In this document: piece after piece, positions 26,964 to 36,344 of the stretch
How the letters are laid out: every line of letters begins with the position of its first letter
How positions within the stretch are numbered: the stretch's first letter is position 1
Assembly: GCF_000959525.1 (NCBI RefSeq)
Contig: NZ_CP009832.1
Location: forward strand, 310,001-374,000
DNA length: 64,000 nucleotides
Source: Burkholderia multivorans ATCC BAA-247
Lineage (GTDB): Bacteria > Pseudomonadota > Gammaproteobacteria > Burkholderiales > Burkholderiaceae
Direction of reading: 5' to 3'
Made by a program: the position numbers and the translations under genes
Notes under the pieces: generated by a model
Databases searched by the model: none
Told to the model about the DNA's origin: nothing
The model's input: only the letters and a program-made list of their open reading frames with translations

Positions 26964-28442
26964 TCAGCGCTGCGCCTGCAGCAGCGGCGGACGGCGATCG
27001 AACCACGGCCGCGCCTGCTCGAGCTGCCGCGCGAGCTGCAGCAGCAGCGCGTCGTCGCCGTGACGCGCGACGAACTGCACGCCGATCGGCAGCCCGCGCG
27101 CGTTCCAGTAGAGCGGCACCGACATCGCCGGCTGGCCCGTCAGATTGAACAGCTCGGTGCAGCCGGCCCACGCGAACGCCTTCTGCGACGCCTTCGCGAG
27201 CAGCTCGCGCAGCAGCGGCTTCGCGGGCAGCGCGGCCACGAGCTTCATCTGCGCGGCTTCGAGCGGCGTCGGCTGCAGTTCGCCGATCTTCACCGGCGGC
27301 CCGGCCAGCGACGCGCAGAGGATCGCGTCGTAGCGCGACACGAAACCCGACACCTGCACGGTCAGCTGCCGCTGCCATTCGAGCACGTCCTGCAGCCGCG
27401 CACGCGCGAGCCGCCGGCCGACCACGGCCATCGCCCAGGTCGCCGCCTCGAACTCGCCGCGCCGCGGCGTGCGGCCGGTCAGTGCGCGCGCGCCGAGGAC
27501 GATCTCCTCGGCGATCGTCGCCCACAGCGTCAGGAAGGTTTCTGCCGCGCGCGCGTAGTCGACATGCAGCGTCGCCGGTTCGACGTGATGGCCGAGCGAT
27601 TCGACGAGCGCGGCCGCGTCGTCGAGCGCCGCGCGCGTATCGTCGGCGAGCGCCGGCGCGAGCATCGGATCGGTGACGAGGCCGATCCGCAGCGGGCCGG
27701 GCGGCGTATCGAGCGCCGCGAGGAAGGTGCCCGGCGCACCGGGCGGCCGCGTCGCGCCGGTCGTCACGTCGAGCAGCAGCGCACTGTCGCGCACGCTGCG
27801 CGACACCGCATGATTGACGACGAGATCGCCGTGGGTCGGCAGATCGACGAGCGCGGGATGGCGGCTCGGCTTCAGGCCGAACAGCCCGCAGCACGAGGCG
27901 GGAATGCGGATCGAGCCGCCGCCGTCCGATGCATGCGCGAGCGGCACGACGCCGGCCGCGACGGCGGCCGCCGCGCCGCCGCTCGAGCCGCCGCTCGTAT
28001 GGTCCAGGCTCCACGGATTGCGGCACGCGCCGAACAGGTCGGGCTCGGTGTAGGGCATCTGGCCGATCTCCGACGTGTTGGTCTTGCCGAACACGTTGAG
28101 CCCGGCCGCACGGCTTTTCGCGATGAACGGCGAATCGTCGCCGGGCACGAAGTAGCGGTAGTGGCGGCTGCCCATCGACAGCGGCAGCCCGGCGACGGCC
28201 GCGCCGAGATCCTTCACGAGATACGGGACGCCCGCGAACGGCGCATCGGCGGTTGCCGCCGACGCAGCCGCCGCACGCGTGCGCGCGGCATCGTAGTCCT
28301 GCAGCACGATCGCGTTGATCGCGCCGTTGACGGCCTCGGCCTGGCCGATGGCCGCGTCGAGCAGTTCGAGCGGACTTGCCTGGCGTTCGCGCACGAGCGT
28401 CGCGAGGCCGATCGCATCGTGCGCGAGATAGTCGTCATGCAT
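26964..28442 (-). CDS. Amidase signature family hydrolase
   Basis: A 492-residue amidase. The Ser-cisSer-Lys catalytic triad region is visible: Lys in YLVKDLG, and the Gly/Ser loop [17 protein letters not shown] followed by [23 protein letters not shown]. It hydrolyses an amide to acid and ammonia; the substrate is unknown, and its solitary location gives no help. ATG 28442 follows AGGAGTGACCGCG; an upstream ATG at 28484 lacks a site. No signal peptide, so cytosolic. It is not the GatA subunit, since no gatB/gatC adjoins. Confidence 0.93.
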   Translation of the reverse strand: MHDDYLAHDAIGLATLVRERQASPLELLDAAIGQAEAVNGAINAIVLQDYDAARTRAAAASAATADAPFAGVPYLVKDLGAAVAGLPLSMGSRHYRYFVPGDDSPFIAKSRAAGLNVFGKTNTSEIGQMPYTEPDLFGACRNPWSLDHTSGGSSGGAAAAVAAGVVPLAHASDGGGSIRIPASCCGLFGLKPSRHPALVDLPTHGDLVVNHAVSRSVRDSALLLDVTTGATRPPGAPGTFLAALDTPPGPLRIGLVTDPMLAPALADDTRAALDDAAALVESLGHHVEPATLHVDYARAAETFLTLWATIAEEIVLGARALTGRTPRRGEFEAATWAMAVVGRRLARARLQDVLEWQRQLTVQVSGFVSRYDAILCASLAGPPVKIGELQPTPLEAAQMKLVAALPAKPLLRELLAKASQKAFAWAGCTELFNLTGQPAMSVPLYWNARGLPIGVQFVARHGDDALLLQLARQLEQARPWFDRRPPLLQAQR

Positions 28443-28530
28443 CGCGGTCACTCCTGTTGTGACGTATGGCGATGGGCCAAGCATAACGCGGGCGCGGCAC
28501 GCGGCGGTGCGGGCCCGCGGCGGGCCGGGC

Positions 28531-29223
28531 TTACAGGTGCTCGGCGAGGAACGTCAGCGTGCGGCCGTGCGCGAGCGCCGATGCGCGCTGCTGGTACGAC
28601 GCGCGCTCCGGGCAGTTGAAGCCGTGCTCGGCGCCCGGATAGACGTGAAACGCGGCGTTGTCGCGGCCGGCGAACGCGGCCTTCACCTGCTCGACCGCAT
28701 CGAGCGGAATCGCGTGGTCGTTTTCGGCGTAATGGAACAGCATCGGCTGCGCGATCTTGCCGGCGAGGTCGAGTGCGTTCTGGATGCCGCCGCCGTAATA
28801 CGCGACCGCGGCGTCGACCTTGCCGGCCGCAGCCATGCGATAGGCGAGGTGGCCGCCGAAGCAGTAGCCGATCGCGGCGACCTTGCCGGTCGTTTCGGTC
28901 CGCGCGCGCAGCGCGTCGGCGGCCGCGCCGAGATCGGCGACCGCGAGGCCGATGTCGGTCTTTTTCAACAGCTCGATGCCTTTGTCGCGATCGGCGCCGT
29001 CGTACGTCAGCTCGACGCGCGGCTGCGTGCGCCAGAACACGTCGGGCGCGAGCGCGACGTAGCCGTCGGCCGCGTACTGGTCGGCGACCGCACGAATGTG
29101 CGAATTCACGCCGAAGATTTCCTGAATGATGATGACGGCAGGACCCTTGCCGCGCTTCGGCAGCGCGAGATAGCCGCCGAAGCTGTCGTTACCGGTCGGG
29201 ATGTCGATCCATTGGGCAGTCAC
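28531..29223 (-). CDS. Dienelactone hydrolase family protein
   Basis: A 230-residue alpha/beta hydrolase of the dienelactone hydrolase family. The nucleophile is a cysteine in GYCFGG, the family trademark, with the acid in AENDHAIP and the histidine in PGAEHGFNC. The N-terminus holds VIIIQEIFGVNSHIR. Family members open dienelactones in chlorocatechol degradation or act as general carboxymethylenebutenolidases; no aromatic degradation genes adjoin, so the physiological substrate is open. ATG 29223 is preceded by CAGGAGTTCCCACGTG. It shares direction with the amidase gene 88 bp downstream. Confidence 0.93.
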   Translation of the reverse strand: MTAQWIDIPTGNDSFGGYLALPKRGKGPAVIIIQEIFGVNSHIRAVADQYAADGYVALAPDVFWRTQPRVELTYDGADRDKGIELLKKTDIGLAVADLGAAADALRARTETTGKVAAIGYCFGGHLAYRMAAAGKVDAAVAYYGGGIQNALDLAGKIAQPMLFHYAENDHAIPLDAVEQVKAAFAGRDNAAFHVYPGAEHGFNCPERASYQQRASALAHGRTLTFLAEHL

Positions 29224-29453
29224 GTGGGAACTCCTGGCAAACGAGGCGCATGCGGCCTCGGGGACGATAGAGGCGGCTTAGTGTGCCACCAATCGCGTGC
29301 CGTTGCAGTGCGCGCACCGTGCGCGTCGCGCGCTTCTCGCGCAGCGATCGATTCGATCTCGATTATTCATTTTTCGGCCGCGCGGTGCTTCGCTACAGTC
29401 GATGCACAGGCTTTTACAAAGCGCTTTCGCGCATCGTTTTCGAAGGATCCGCC

Positions 29454-30530
29454 ATGTCCGCTCGTCCGTTTTCCACTCCGTTCGCCGAACGCTTCGGCTT
29501 GCGCGTGCCGCTCGTGCAGGCGCCGATGGTCGGCGCGACCACGGCCGCGATGGTCGCCGCCGCGTCGAACGCCGGCGCGCTCGGCAGCCTCGGCGCCGGC
29601 GCATTCGACCCGGATCGCATCGCCGCCGAAGTCGACGCGATCCGCGCGGCGACCGATCGTCCGTTCGCGGTCAACCTGTTCGTGCTGCCCGACACCGCAG
29701 CCGATGCGGCGACCGTCGCGCGTGCGCTCGCCGCGATCGATCCGCTGAACGCGGCGCTCGGCCTGCCGCCGGGCACCGCGCCCGCACGGTACGCGCCCGA
29801 CTTCCGCGCGCAGCTCGATGCGCTCGTCGCACTGCGCGTGCCGGTCGCGAGCTTCACATTCGGCGTGCTCGAGGCGGCCGACGTCGCGCGCCTGAAGGCC
29901 GCGGGCACGTACGTGATCGGCACCGCGACGCACGTCGCCGAAGGGCTCGCGTGGCAGGCGGCCGGTGCCGACGCGCTGTCCGCGCAGGGCGCCGAAGCGG
30001 GCGGCCATCGCGGCACGTTCATCGGCCCGGCCGAACACGCGCTGATCGGCACGCTCGCGCTCGTGCCGCAGCTCGTCGATGCGACCGGGCTGCCGGTGCT
30101 CGCGGCGGGCGGCATCATGGACGGCCGCGGCATTGCCGCGGCGCTCGCGCTCGGCGCGCAGGCCGCGCAGCTCGGCACCGCGTTTCTGCCGTGCGCGGAA
30201 AGCGCGATCGCGGCGGACTGGAAGGCGCGGCTGCTCGCGTGCGACGACACGTCGACGCAGGTCACGCGCGCGATCACCGGGCGCCACGCACGCGGGCTGC
30301 GCAACGCGCTGATGACGCGCCTCGGCGAACGGCTCGACGACGTCGCCCCGTATCCCGTGCAGAACGCACTCACGCAGCCGCTGCGCCAGGCGGCCGCGCG
30401 CGCGAACGACGGCGACTATCTGTCGCTGTGGGCCGGGCAGGGCGCGGCGCTCGCACGCCGGCGCGGCGATGCGCTGACGACCGCGCAACTGGTCGATGCG
30501 CTCGCGGCCGAATGGCGCGCGGCAGCCTGA
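29454..30530 (+). CDS. Nitronate monooxygenase (2-nitropropane dioxygenase family)
   Basis: A 358-residue FMN-dependent TIM-barrel enzyme of the nitronate monooxygenase class, which detoxifies nitronates such as propionate-3-nitronate. Diagnostic pieces are VPLVQAPMVGATTAAM at the first strand, the PFAVNLFV strand, GADALSAQGAEAGGHRG with the catalytic histidine, and LPVLAAGGIMDGRGIAAAL for FMN phosphate. ATG 29454 follows AAGGATCC. A weak TACAGT -10 lies about 55 bp upstream. Monocistronic by context, divergent from the dienelactone hydrolase gene. Confidence 0.93.
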   Translation: MSARPFSTPFAERFGLRVPLVQAPMVGATTAAMVAAASNAGALGSLGAGAFDPDRIAAEVDAIRAATDRPFAVNLFVLPDTAADAATVARALAAIDPLNAALGLPPGTAPARYAPDFRAQLDALVALRVPVASFTFGVLEAADVARLKAAGTYVIGTATHVAEGLAWQAAGADALSAQGAEAGGHRGTFIGPAEHALIGTLALVPQLVDATGLPVLAAGGIMDGRGIAAALALGAQAAQLGTAFLPCAESAIAADWKARLLACDDTSTQVTRAITGRHARGLRNALMTRLGERLDDVAPYPVQNALTQPLRQAAARANDGDYLSLWAGQGAALARRRGDALTTAQLVDALAAEWRAAA

Positions 30531-30730
30531 ATGCGTTCGTATCGGACGCCGAAACGCGCGTGCCGTCACGCGCGTTTCATTCAATGAACGCGCGCACCCA
30601 ATACCGATTCGAAAAGGCGCGGAAACGCTTTAAAAGTCCCTTTCAAAAGCCCTCGGGTAATTAGCGGAAACCCTTATCCGGCGGGGCTTCCAGCCGTTTT
30701 CGAGCGAGCCCTCCAGTGCGCTCGTGGCGG

Positions 30731-30744
30731 TAGTGTTACCACTA
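30731..30744. promoter_or_regulatory. 14-bp palindrome, candidate operator
   Basis: TAGTG-TTAC-CACTA is a perfect 5-4-5 dyad. It also overlaps GGTA-GTGT-TACC. It lies 35 bp upstream of a possible -10 for the binding protein gene, a position suited to an activator or repressor. Confidence 0.45.
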
Positions 30745-30789
30745 ACTCAAAAAAGTCCCACAAATTAATTTGATCACCTACACTGCGCG

Positions 30790-30835
30790 CAAGCACGGGC
30801 GGCCAGCTGCTAAAAGCGGCTGTTTCACGTGCTTG
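30790..30835 (+). promoter_or_regulatory. Strong leader stem-loop
   Basis: Outer stem CAAGCACG / CGTGCTTG (8 bp), an internal loop, and inner stem CAGCTGCT / AGCGGCTG (8 bp, one G-U) with an AAA loop. It would lie at the 5' end of the transcript for the downstream periplasmic protein and could stabilise or regulate that mRNA. Confidence 0.5.
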
Positions 30836-30946
30836 AGGCCAAGTGCATGAACGATGCAACCGGCGAATCGTCCAGTGATGCAAACACAGGGATGGCAGCG
30901 GGGCACCGGGCGATGGCGTTTATTGGGACCGAAACTGGAGACTTAC

Positions 30947-32089
30947 ATGAATATCAAGATGCAAAAGCTGTTGCCGATCACCGCGGCGGCGATGCTGTGC
31001 GCTGCAGCCGCAAGCAACGCGTCCGCCGATCAAGTCGTCAAGATCGGCCACGTCGCGCCGTTGACGGGCGGCATTGCACACCTGGGCAAGGACAACGAAA
31101 ACGGTGCACGTCTCGCAGTCGAGGAGATCAACGCGAAGGGACTGACGATCGGCGGCCAGAAGATCACGCTGCAGCTCGACCCGCAGGACGATGCGGCCGA
31201 CCCGCGTCAGGCGACGCAGGTTGCGCAGAAGCTCGTCGACGACAAGGTCGTCGCGGTCGTCGGCCACCTGAACTCGGGCACGTCGATCCCGGCATCGAAG
31301 ATCTACAGCGATGCGGGCATCGTGCAGATCTCGCCGTCGGCGACGAACCCCGCCTACACGCAGCAAGGCTTCAAGACGACGTATCGCGTCGTCGCGACCG
31401 ACGCGCAGCAGGGCCCGGCACTCGCGAACTACGCGCATTCGAAGGGCATCAAGAGCGTCGCCGTGGTCGACGATTCGACGGCCTACGGCCAGGGCCTCGC
31501 GAACGAATTCGAGAAGAAGGCGAAGGCGCTCGGCCTGAAGGTGGTGTCGCACGACGCGACGAACGACAAGGCGGTCGACTTCCGCGCGATCCTGACGAAG
31601 ATCAAGGGTGAAAACCCCGACGCGATCATGTACGGCGGCATGGACGCGACCGGCGGCCCGTTCGCGAAACAGGCGAAGCAGCTCGGCCTGCGCGCGAAGA
31701 TCTTCGCGGGCGACGGCGTGTGCACGGAAAAGCTGGCCGACCTGGCCGGCGACGCGACCGACAACGTCGTGTGCTCGGAAGCCGGTGCATCGCTCGAGAA
31801 GATGCCGGGCGGCGCCGCGTTCAAGGCCAAGTACGAGAAGCGCTTCGGCCAGCCGATCCAGATCTATGCGCCGTTCACGTATGACGCCGTGTACATCATC
31901 GTCGACGCGATGAAGCGCGCGAACTCGACCGATCCGGCGAAGATCGTCGCGGCGATGCCGGCGACGAACTACACGGGCGTGATCGGCACGACGACCTTCG
32001 ATTCGAAGGGCGACCTGCGGCACGGCGTGATTTCGCTGTACAACTACAAGAGCGGCAAGAAGACGCTGCTCGACGAAGTGAAGATGTAA
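30947..32089 (+). CDS. Branched-chain amino acid ABC transporter binding protein (LivK-like)
   Basis: A 380-residue type I periplasmic binding protein of the Leu/Ile/Val family. Signal peptide MNIKMQKLLPITAAAMLCA with cleavage near ASNASA-DQ. The mature protein has VKIGHVAPLTGGIAHLGKD, GARLAVEEINAKG, VVAVVGHLNSGTSIPAS and APFTYDAVYIIVDAM, all typical. It captures amino acids for the LivHMGF permease, which is not in the window, so it is an orphan binding protein or uses a distant permease. ATG 30947 follows CTGGAGACTTAC. A structured 5' leader suggests post-transcriptional control. A strong terminator follows. Confidence 0.95.
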   Translation: MNIKMQKLLPITAAAMLCAAAASNASADQVVKIGHVAPLTGGIAHLGKDNENGARLAVEEINAKGLTIGGQKITLQLDPQDDAADPRQATQVAQKLVDDKVVAVVGHLNSGTSIPASKIYSDAGIVQISPSATNPAYTQQGFKTTYRVVATDAQQGPALANYAHSKGIKSVAVVDDSTAYGQGLANEFEKKAKALGLKVVSHDATNDKAVDFRAILTKIKGENPDAIMYGGMDATGGPFAKQAKQLGLRAKIFAGDGVCTEKLADLAGDATDNVVCSEAGASLEKMPGGAAFKAKYEKRFGQPIQIYAPFTYDAVYIIVDAMKRANSTDPAKIVAAMPATNYTGVIGTTTFDSKGDLRHGVISLYNYKSGKKTLLDEVKM

Positions 32090-32116
32090 CGCGACAAGCG
32101 GTCAACAGCAGGGGTG

Positions 32117-32152
32117 AAAACGCGCATGCGGCGACGCATGCGCGTTTTCTTT
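32117..32152 (+). terminator. Bidirectional Rho-independent terminator
   Basis: A perfect 14-bp stem AAAACGCGCATGCG / CGCATGCGCGTTTT with a GCGA tetraloop. It has T runs on both strands, so it ends the binding protein gene and the convergent MFS gene. Confidence 0.92.
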
Positions 32153-32168
32153 TGTGCCGGCGCGCCGC

Positions 32169-33371
32169 TCAGATCTTCAGATGCGCGAGCACCTTCGGCG
32201 CCACGATCGCGACGAGCGCCGCGCAGAGCGCGACGACGGACAGGCCGATGGACAGATTCGCGGCCTGCGCGACCGCGCCGATCACGACCGGCCCGAACAG
32301 CAGTCCGAAGTACGCGAGCCCGGCGACGTGCGCGAGGCCTTCGGCCGCGTGGATGCCTTTCACGCGCGCGGCGGCGGCAAACAGCACGGGCATCATGTTC
32401 GCGAGGCCGAGCCCCATCAGCGTGAAGCCGATCAGCACGGCCGCCGCGTGCGGCACCAGCAGCGCGCCGATCATCCCCGCGCAAGCGAGCGACGCGCTCG
32501 CGAACACGAGCTGCGGCGCGCCGAATCGCGCGCGCACCGCGTCGCCCGCGAAGCGCGCGGCGGCCATCCCGCCGGAGAACGCCGCGTACGCGGCGCTCGC
32601 CGCAGCGGGGCTCGCGGCGACGACGTCGCGCATGTAGACGGTCGCCCAGTCGTACATCGCGCCTTCGGCGATGAGCGCGACGAGTGCGATCCCGCCGAGC
32701 ATCCACAGTGCGGGCGAGCGCCAGCGGTTGCCGCTGCCGTGCGCTTCGTCGTGATGCGGGACGTGCGGCAGCACGGCCGGGCTCGCCGCGACGAGTACGG
32801 CCGCACAGGTGGCGGCCGCGAGTGCGAGATGCACGGCCGGCGACATCCCGGCCGACAGCAGCGCGCCGCCGGCCGCGGCGCCCGCCATCCCGCCGATGCT
32901 GAACATCCCGTGCAGCGACGACATGATCGGCTTGCCGAGCGCGAGCTCGACCGCGCTCGCTTCCGCGTTCATCGCGACGTCCAGCGTCGCCATCGAGAAG
33001 CCGAACAGCGCGAGCACGACGAGCAGCATCGGATAGTCGGGCACGACGAGGATCAGTGCCGCGCACGCGGACATTACAAGCCCGCCCGCGAGACACGCGA
33101 CGCGCGAACCGACGCGCGCGATCCAGCGCGCGATCGTCAGCATCGCGGCGATCGATCCGCCGGCGACCGCGAACAGCGCGATCGACAGCAGCGCGGGGCT
33201 CAGCGCGAACTTGTCGCGCACGGTCGGCACGTGGACGCCCCAAGACGCGTACATCATGCCGGCAACGAAGAACAGCGCCATCGTCGCGGTGCGCGCACGC
33301 TGGCGAACGGGAAGCGACAGCATGCGGTGCGCGTCGGGCGCGGCGGCGAGATCGGAGGAAGATGGGGACAC
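32169..33371 (-). CDS. MFS transporter, YbjJ-like
   Basis: A 400-residue major facilitator with 12 predicted helices. After a ~25-residue polar N-terminus comes MALFFVAGMMYASWGVHVPTVRDKF, which resembles the YbjJ/inner membrane protein group. GFSMATLDVAMNAEASAVE and MSSLHGMFSIGGMAGA fit the same group. The substrate is unknown. Its promoter region (33372-33603) is shared with the divergent HugZ-like gene. No regulator or enzyme is adjacent to hint at function. Confidence 0.88.
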   Translation of the reverse strand: MSPSSSDLAAAPDAHRMLSLPVRQRARTATMALFFVAGMMYASWGVHVPTVRDKFALSPALLSIALFAVAGGSIAAMLTIARWIARVGSRVACLAGGLVMSACAALILVVPDYPMLLVVLALFGFSMATLDVAMNAEASAVELALGKPIMSSLHGMFSIGGMAGAAAGGALLSAGMSPAVHLALAAATCAAVLVAASPAVLPHVPHHDEAHGSGNRWRSPALWMLGGIALVALIAEGAMYDWATVYMRDVVAASPAAASAAYAAFSGGMAAARFAGDAVRARFGAPQLVFASASLACAGMIGALLVPHAAAVLIGFTLMGLGLANMMPVLFAAAARVKGIHAAEGLAHVAGLAYFGLLFGPVVIGAVAQAANLSIGLSVVALCAALVAIVAPKVLAHLKI

Positions 33372-33603
33372 GGAACGCTCGTTGGAAGTCTGAATGCGCC
33401 GGATGACGGGCGCTCGTCTGATTGGTCCGATTCTATCGAACCGCTTGCGCGCTTGCCGAGCGGCGCCGTCCCGCGCGATGCTGCACCGGTTTGGCGCATG
33501 ACGGCCGGACGGGCCGACGGCCCATGCGCGGTACGCTCGGCCGCGAGTAACATCGGAGCGCAGGCGGCGCGCCGACGCGCCGCGCGTTCATCGTGGAGCC
33601 ATC

Positions 33604-34263
33604 TTGAACATCGATCCCGCCCTCGCCCTGCATCTGCTGCACCGCTGCGCGCTCGGTACGCTCGCGACCCATGCGCGCGAGCCGCAGGGATTTCCGTATC
33701 CGACCGTCGTGCCGTTCGCCCCCGACGCCGGCCACCGGCCCGTGATTCTCGTCAGCGCGCTTGCCGAGCACACGCGCAACCTCGTCGCCGATCCGCGCGC
33801 GGGATTCCTGGTCGTCGATGCGCGCGACGGCGACGTGCTGAACGCCGAGCGCGCGACGCTGCTCGGCCGCTTCGTCCCGCTCGACGACGATCCGCACGTC
33901 GCCGCGCGCTACTGCCGCTACGAGCCGGACGCCGCGCGCTATCTGGCACTCGGCGACTTCACGTTCTGGGCGTTGGACGTCGAGCGGCTGCGCTATATCG
34001 GCGGCTTCGGCCGCATGGGATGGGTCGACGGCACGGGCCTCGACACGCTGCCGCCGCTCTCGTTCGACGACGAGCAGGAACTGTGGGCCGCATACGAAGC
34101 CGGCGCCGAGCGCCGCGACGGGCTGGAGCTGCTCGGCGTGGACCGTTACGGCGCGGACTGGCGATACGACGGGCGCCGCATCCGGACGTCGTTCGACATG
34201 CCGCAAGCCGACGTGCGCGCCCTGCGCGAACGGCTGCTCGACTGCGCGCGAAATGCGGCGTGA
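33604..34263 (+). CDS. HugZ-like pyridoxamine 5'-phosphate oxidase fold protein
   Basis: A 219-residue split-barrel flavin/heme fold protein. The N-terminal half (LHRCALGTLATHAREPQGFPYPTVVPFAPD, then ISALAEHTRNL-like VSALAEHTRNLVADPRAG) is the PNPOx-like domain seen in HugZ heme-utilisation proteins; RYIGGFGRMGWVDG and a C-terminal LLGVDRYGADW complete the match. HugZ-type proteins degrade heme or bind FMN; which applies here cannot be told. The start is a TTG at 33604 with GTGGAG upstream; no earlier ATG fits. No heme uptake genes adjoin. Confidence 0.82.
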   Translation: MNIDPALALHLLHRCALGTLATHAREPQGFPYPTVVPFAPDAGHRPVILVSALAEHTRNLVADPRAGFLVVDARDGDVLNAERATLLGRFVPLDDDPHVAARYCRYEPDAARYLALGDFTFWALDVERLRYIGGFGRMGWVDGTGLDTLPPLSFDDEQELWAAYEAGAERRDGLELLGVDRYGADWRYDGRRIRTSFDMPQADVRALRERLLDCARNAA

Positions 34264-34605
34264 TGTCGCGGCGTGCCGGCTCGTACGCGGTGCAACGATT
34301 TTCCGAAATTGTCGCCGGATGAAAGTTTTGATTTTTACGCATGTCGGGTAATTGCGTATGTTGATAGACCGAATCGACAACCGGTAATGTCCTAATCTCG
34401 ACACCGGTTCGTAACATTTTGAGAAAGTTCGTAGCCGGTCAAAATGACGGGCCTGAATTACAATCGACATCGGGATTTTCATGAATCCCTCTTCTCTCAA
34501 TTCTTTTTTGTGCTAATCTCTGCCTTCAAAATCCGAGGCACATATATTTCATGAGTGGTGAGCCGGCTGCAGACCGGCGCCATTGGTCAGATCGAAAGGA
34601 AAACT
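34264..34605 (+). other. AT-rich promoter region of the H-NS gene
   Basis: No gene. The stretch is clearly AT-richer than its surroundings. It contains repeated GACA(A)CCGGT(T/A) motifs at about 34376 and 34400 and two copies of CTAATCTC (34392 and 34513). The second forms an extended -10, TGCTAATCT (34511-34519), preceded by T-rich DNA, about 80 bp before the start codon. AT-rich curved DNA here would suit autorepression by H-NS; that is inference. Confidence 0.55.
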
Positions 34606-34899
34606 ATGTCTTCTTACAAGGACCTGCTGGCCCAGCGGGAGAAGCTGGAGAAGCAAATCGAAGAAGCGAAGGCGCGTGAATACGCCGAAGTGCTCAACGA
34701 CGTGAAGCAGAAAATCGCCGACTACGGCTTTTCGCTCGCGGAACTCGGCCTGAGCCGCGCGAAGGCCGGCAAGGTCGGCCGCCCGCGCGCCGGTGTGGCG
34801 GCAAAATATCGCGATCCGGAAACGGGCGCGACGTGGTCGGGCCGCGGCAAGCCGCCGCGCTGGATCGCCGGCAAGAATCGCGAACAGTTTGCGATTTAA
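34606..34899 (+). CDS. H-NS family nucleoid protein
   Basis: A complete 97-residue H-NS-like silencer. The N-terminal half (YKDLLAQREKLEKQIEEAKAREYAEVLNDVKQ, in parts) is a heptad-rich oligomerisation helix; the C-terminal half has a GRPRAG hook and KYRDPETGATWSGRGKPPRW for AT-hook-like minor groove binding. ATG 34606 follows GAAAGGAAAACT. It resembles the partial paralogue at 2-250 closely in the DNA-binding end. Monocistronic with its own terminator. Confidence 0.95.
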   Translation: MSSYKDLLAQREKLEKQIEEAKAREYAEVLNDVKQKIADYGFSLAELGLSRAKAGKVGRPRAGVAAKYRDPETGATWSGRGKPPRWIAGKNREQFAI

Positions 34900-34928
34900 A
34901 CACGCGCTTACATCGCTCATTCAAGCAG

Positions 34929-34968
34929 AAGAGCCGCGTGCCGTTGAGGCGCGCGGCTCTTTTGTTTT
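34929..34968 (+). terminator. Rho-independent terminator of the H-NS gene
   Basis: A 12-bp stem GAGCCGCGTGCC / GGCGCGCGGCTC (one G-U) with a GTTGA loop, flanked by AA and TTTTGTTTT. It lies 30 bp after the stop. Confidence 0.9.
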
Positions 34969-35144
34969 CAAGGCGTCCGGCTGCGGCTGTCGTGATTTGT
35001 AACAAAAATGTCACAAAGCGGCGTGAATGAAAATGCGATGCGTTCGCATAAGCAATTGATTTGAATGGGAAATTTCGTGTTATCGAGATATGGAGCGGGT
35101 CGCGTTTGATAGAATCACGTATCCACACCGATATCTCGTATTCC

Positions 35145-36299
35145 ATGTCTACCTTTACCGGCGACGCGCAAAGTGCGGATAAGCACGCGGTCGCGCGCAA
35201 GAGTACCTTCGTCAGTATCGTGCTGAATGTCGTACTGGCGACATTTCAGATCGCGGTCGGCGTGATTGCACATTCGCAGGCATTGATTGCCGACGGCGTG
35301 CATTCGATTTCCGATTTGATCTCCGATTTTGTCGTGCTGGTTGCGAATCGGCACAGCGGCGCGGTGCCCGATGCCGACCACAATTACGGACACAGTCGCT
35401 ACGAGACCGTCGCTTCGCTGTTTCTCGGCGCGATCCTGATCGCGGTCGGAATCGGCATGTTATGGCGCGGCGGCGAGCGCCTCGTGCATCTCGAGACCAT
35501 TCCGCCCGTGCATTTTTCCGCGCTGCTCGTCGCGCTGACGGTACTCGTGTCGAAGGAAGCGCTGTTCCGCTACATGCTGCGCGAAGCGCGACGCGTGCGC
35601 TCCGCGATGCTCGTCGCCAATGCGTGGCATGCGCGTTCGGATGCCGCATCGTCGCTCGTCGTCGCGATCGGCATCGTCGGCAGCCTGTTCGGCTTCCGGC
35701 TGCTCGACCCGATCGCGGCCGCGATCGTCGGCTTCATGGTCGCACGCATGGGCTGGACGTTCGGCTATGACGCGCTGCAGGATCTGTCCGATCGCGCGCT
35801 GAGCCTGGCGGAGACTGCCGAGATCCGCGCGCTGCTCGCGGCGACGCCCGGCGTGCGCGACGTGCACGATCTGCGCACGCGCAAGATGGGCGACGCGGCG
35901 CTCGTCGACGCGCATATCCTCGTCGATCCGATGATTTCCGTGTCCGAAGGCCACTACATCGCCGAAACGGCGCGTGCGCGCGTGCTGGCCGATCCGCGCG
36001 TGCTCGACGCGCTGATTCACGTCGATCCGGAGAACGACGCGGCACGCCGTCCGGCGCTCGCGCTGCCGCCTCGCGACGAAATCGCGACGCGGCTCGAAGC
36101 GGCGCTCGCGCAGCGCGGGCTGCGCGCCACCGCGATCAATCTGCATTACCTGAGTACGGGCCTCGAAATCGACGTGACGCTGCCCGCGGAGACAGGCTCC
36201 GACGCGGCGCTCGCCGACAAGCTCGACATCGACGCGCTGAAGCGCCAGTTCGGCGCGCGCCGGATCGGCTTCACGCGCGCGCTGCCGGCGCACGCATGA
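35145..36299 (+). CDS. Cation diffusion facilitator transporter
   Basis: A 384-residue CDF metal exporter, cation/proton antiporter. Six helices (~25-210) hold the paired metal sites: ALIADGVHSISDLISD in helix II and AWHARSDAASSLVV in helix V, each with the H/D-x3-D pattern. FGYDALQDLSDRAL marks the helix VI end. The cytoplasmic domain (~215-384) is longer than the usual CDF tail and seems to hold two metallochaperone-like halves. Likely zinc, iron, cobalt or manganese; the HxxxD site favours divalent zinc-like ions but does not decide. ATG 35145 has a poor ribosome site. Confidence 0.92.
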   Translation: MSTFTGDAQSADKHAVARKSTFVSIVLNVVLATFQIAVGVIAHSQALIADGVHSISDLISDFVVLVANRHSGAVPDADHNYGHSRYETVASLFLGAILIAVGIGMLWRGGERLVHLETIPPVHFSALLVALTVLVSKEALFRYMLREARRVRSAMLVANAWHARSDAASSLVVAIGIVGSLFGFRLLDPIAAAIVGFMVARMGWTFGYDALQDLSDRALSLAETAEIRALLAATPGVRDVHDLRTRKMGDAALVDAHILVDPMISVSEGHYIAETARARVLADPRVLDALIHVDPENDAARRPALALPPRDEIATRLEAALAQRGLRATAINLHYLSTGLEIDVTLPAETGSDAALADKLDIDALKRQFGARRIGFTRALPAHA

Positions 36300-36344
36300 A
36301 CGACGGGCCGCGCGGCGCAGCGCCGCGCGCGGCCCGCCCGCCGA

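Larger units (their letters stand above)
30531..30946 (+). other. Long gene-free leader of the LIV-type binding protein gene
   Basis: This 416-bp gap has no gene. The first 130 bp are AT-richer, with CTTTAAAAG and CCCTTTCAAAAG. A 14-bp palindrome, TAGTGTTACCACTA, lies at 30731-30744. A possible -10 TACACT is at 30779-30784. A long imperfect hairpin occupies 30790-30835. The remaining ~110 bases lead to the start codon. Confidence 0.6.
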
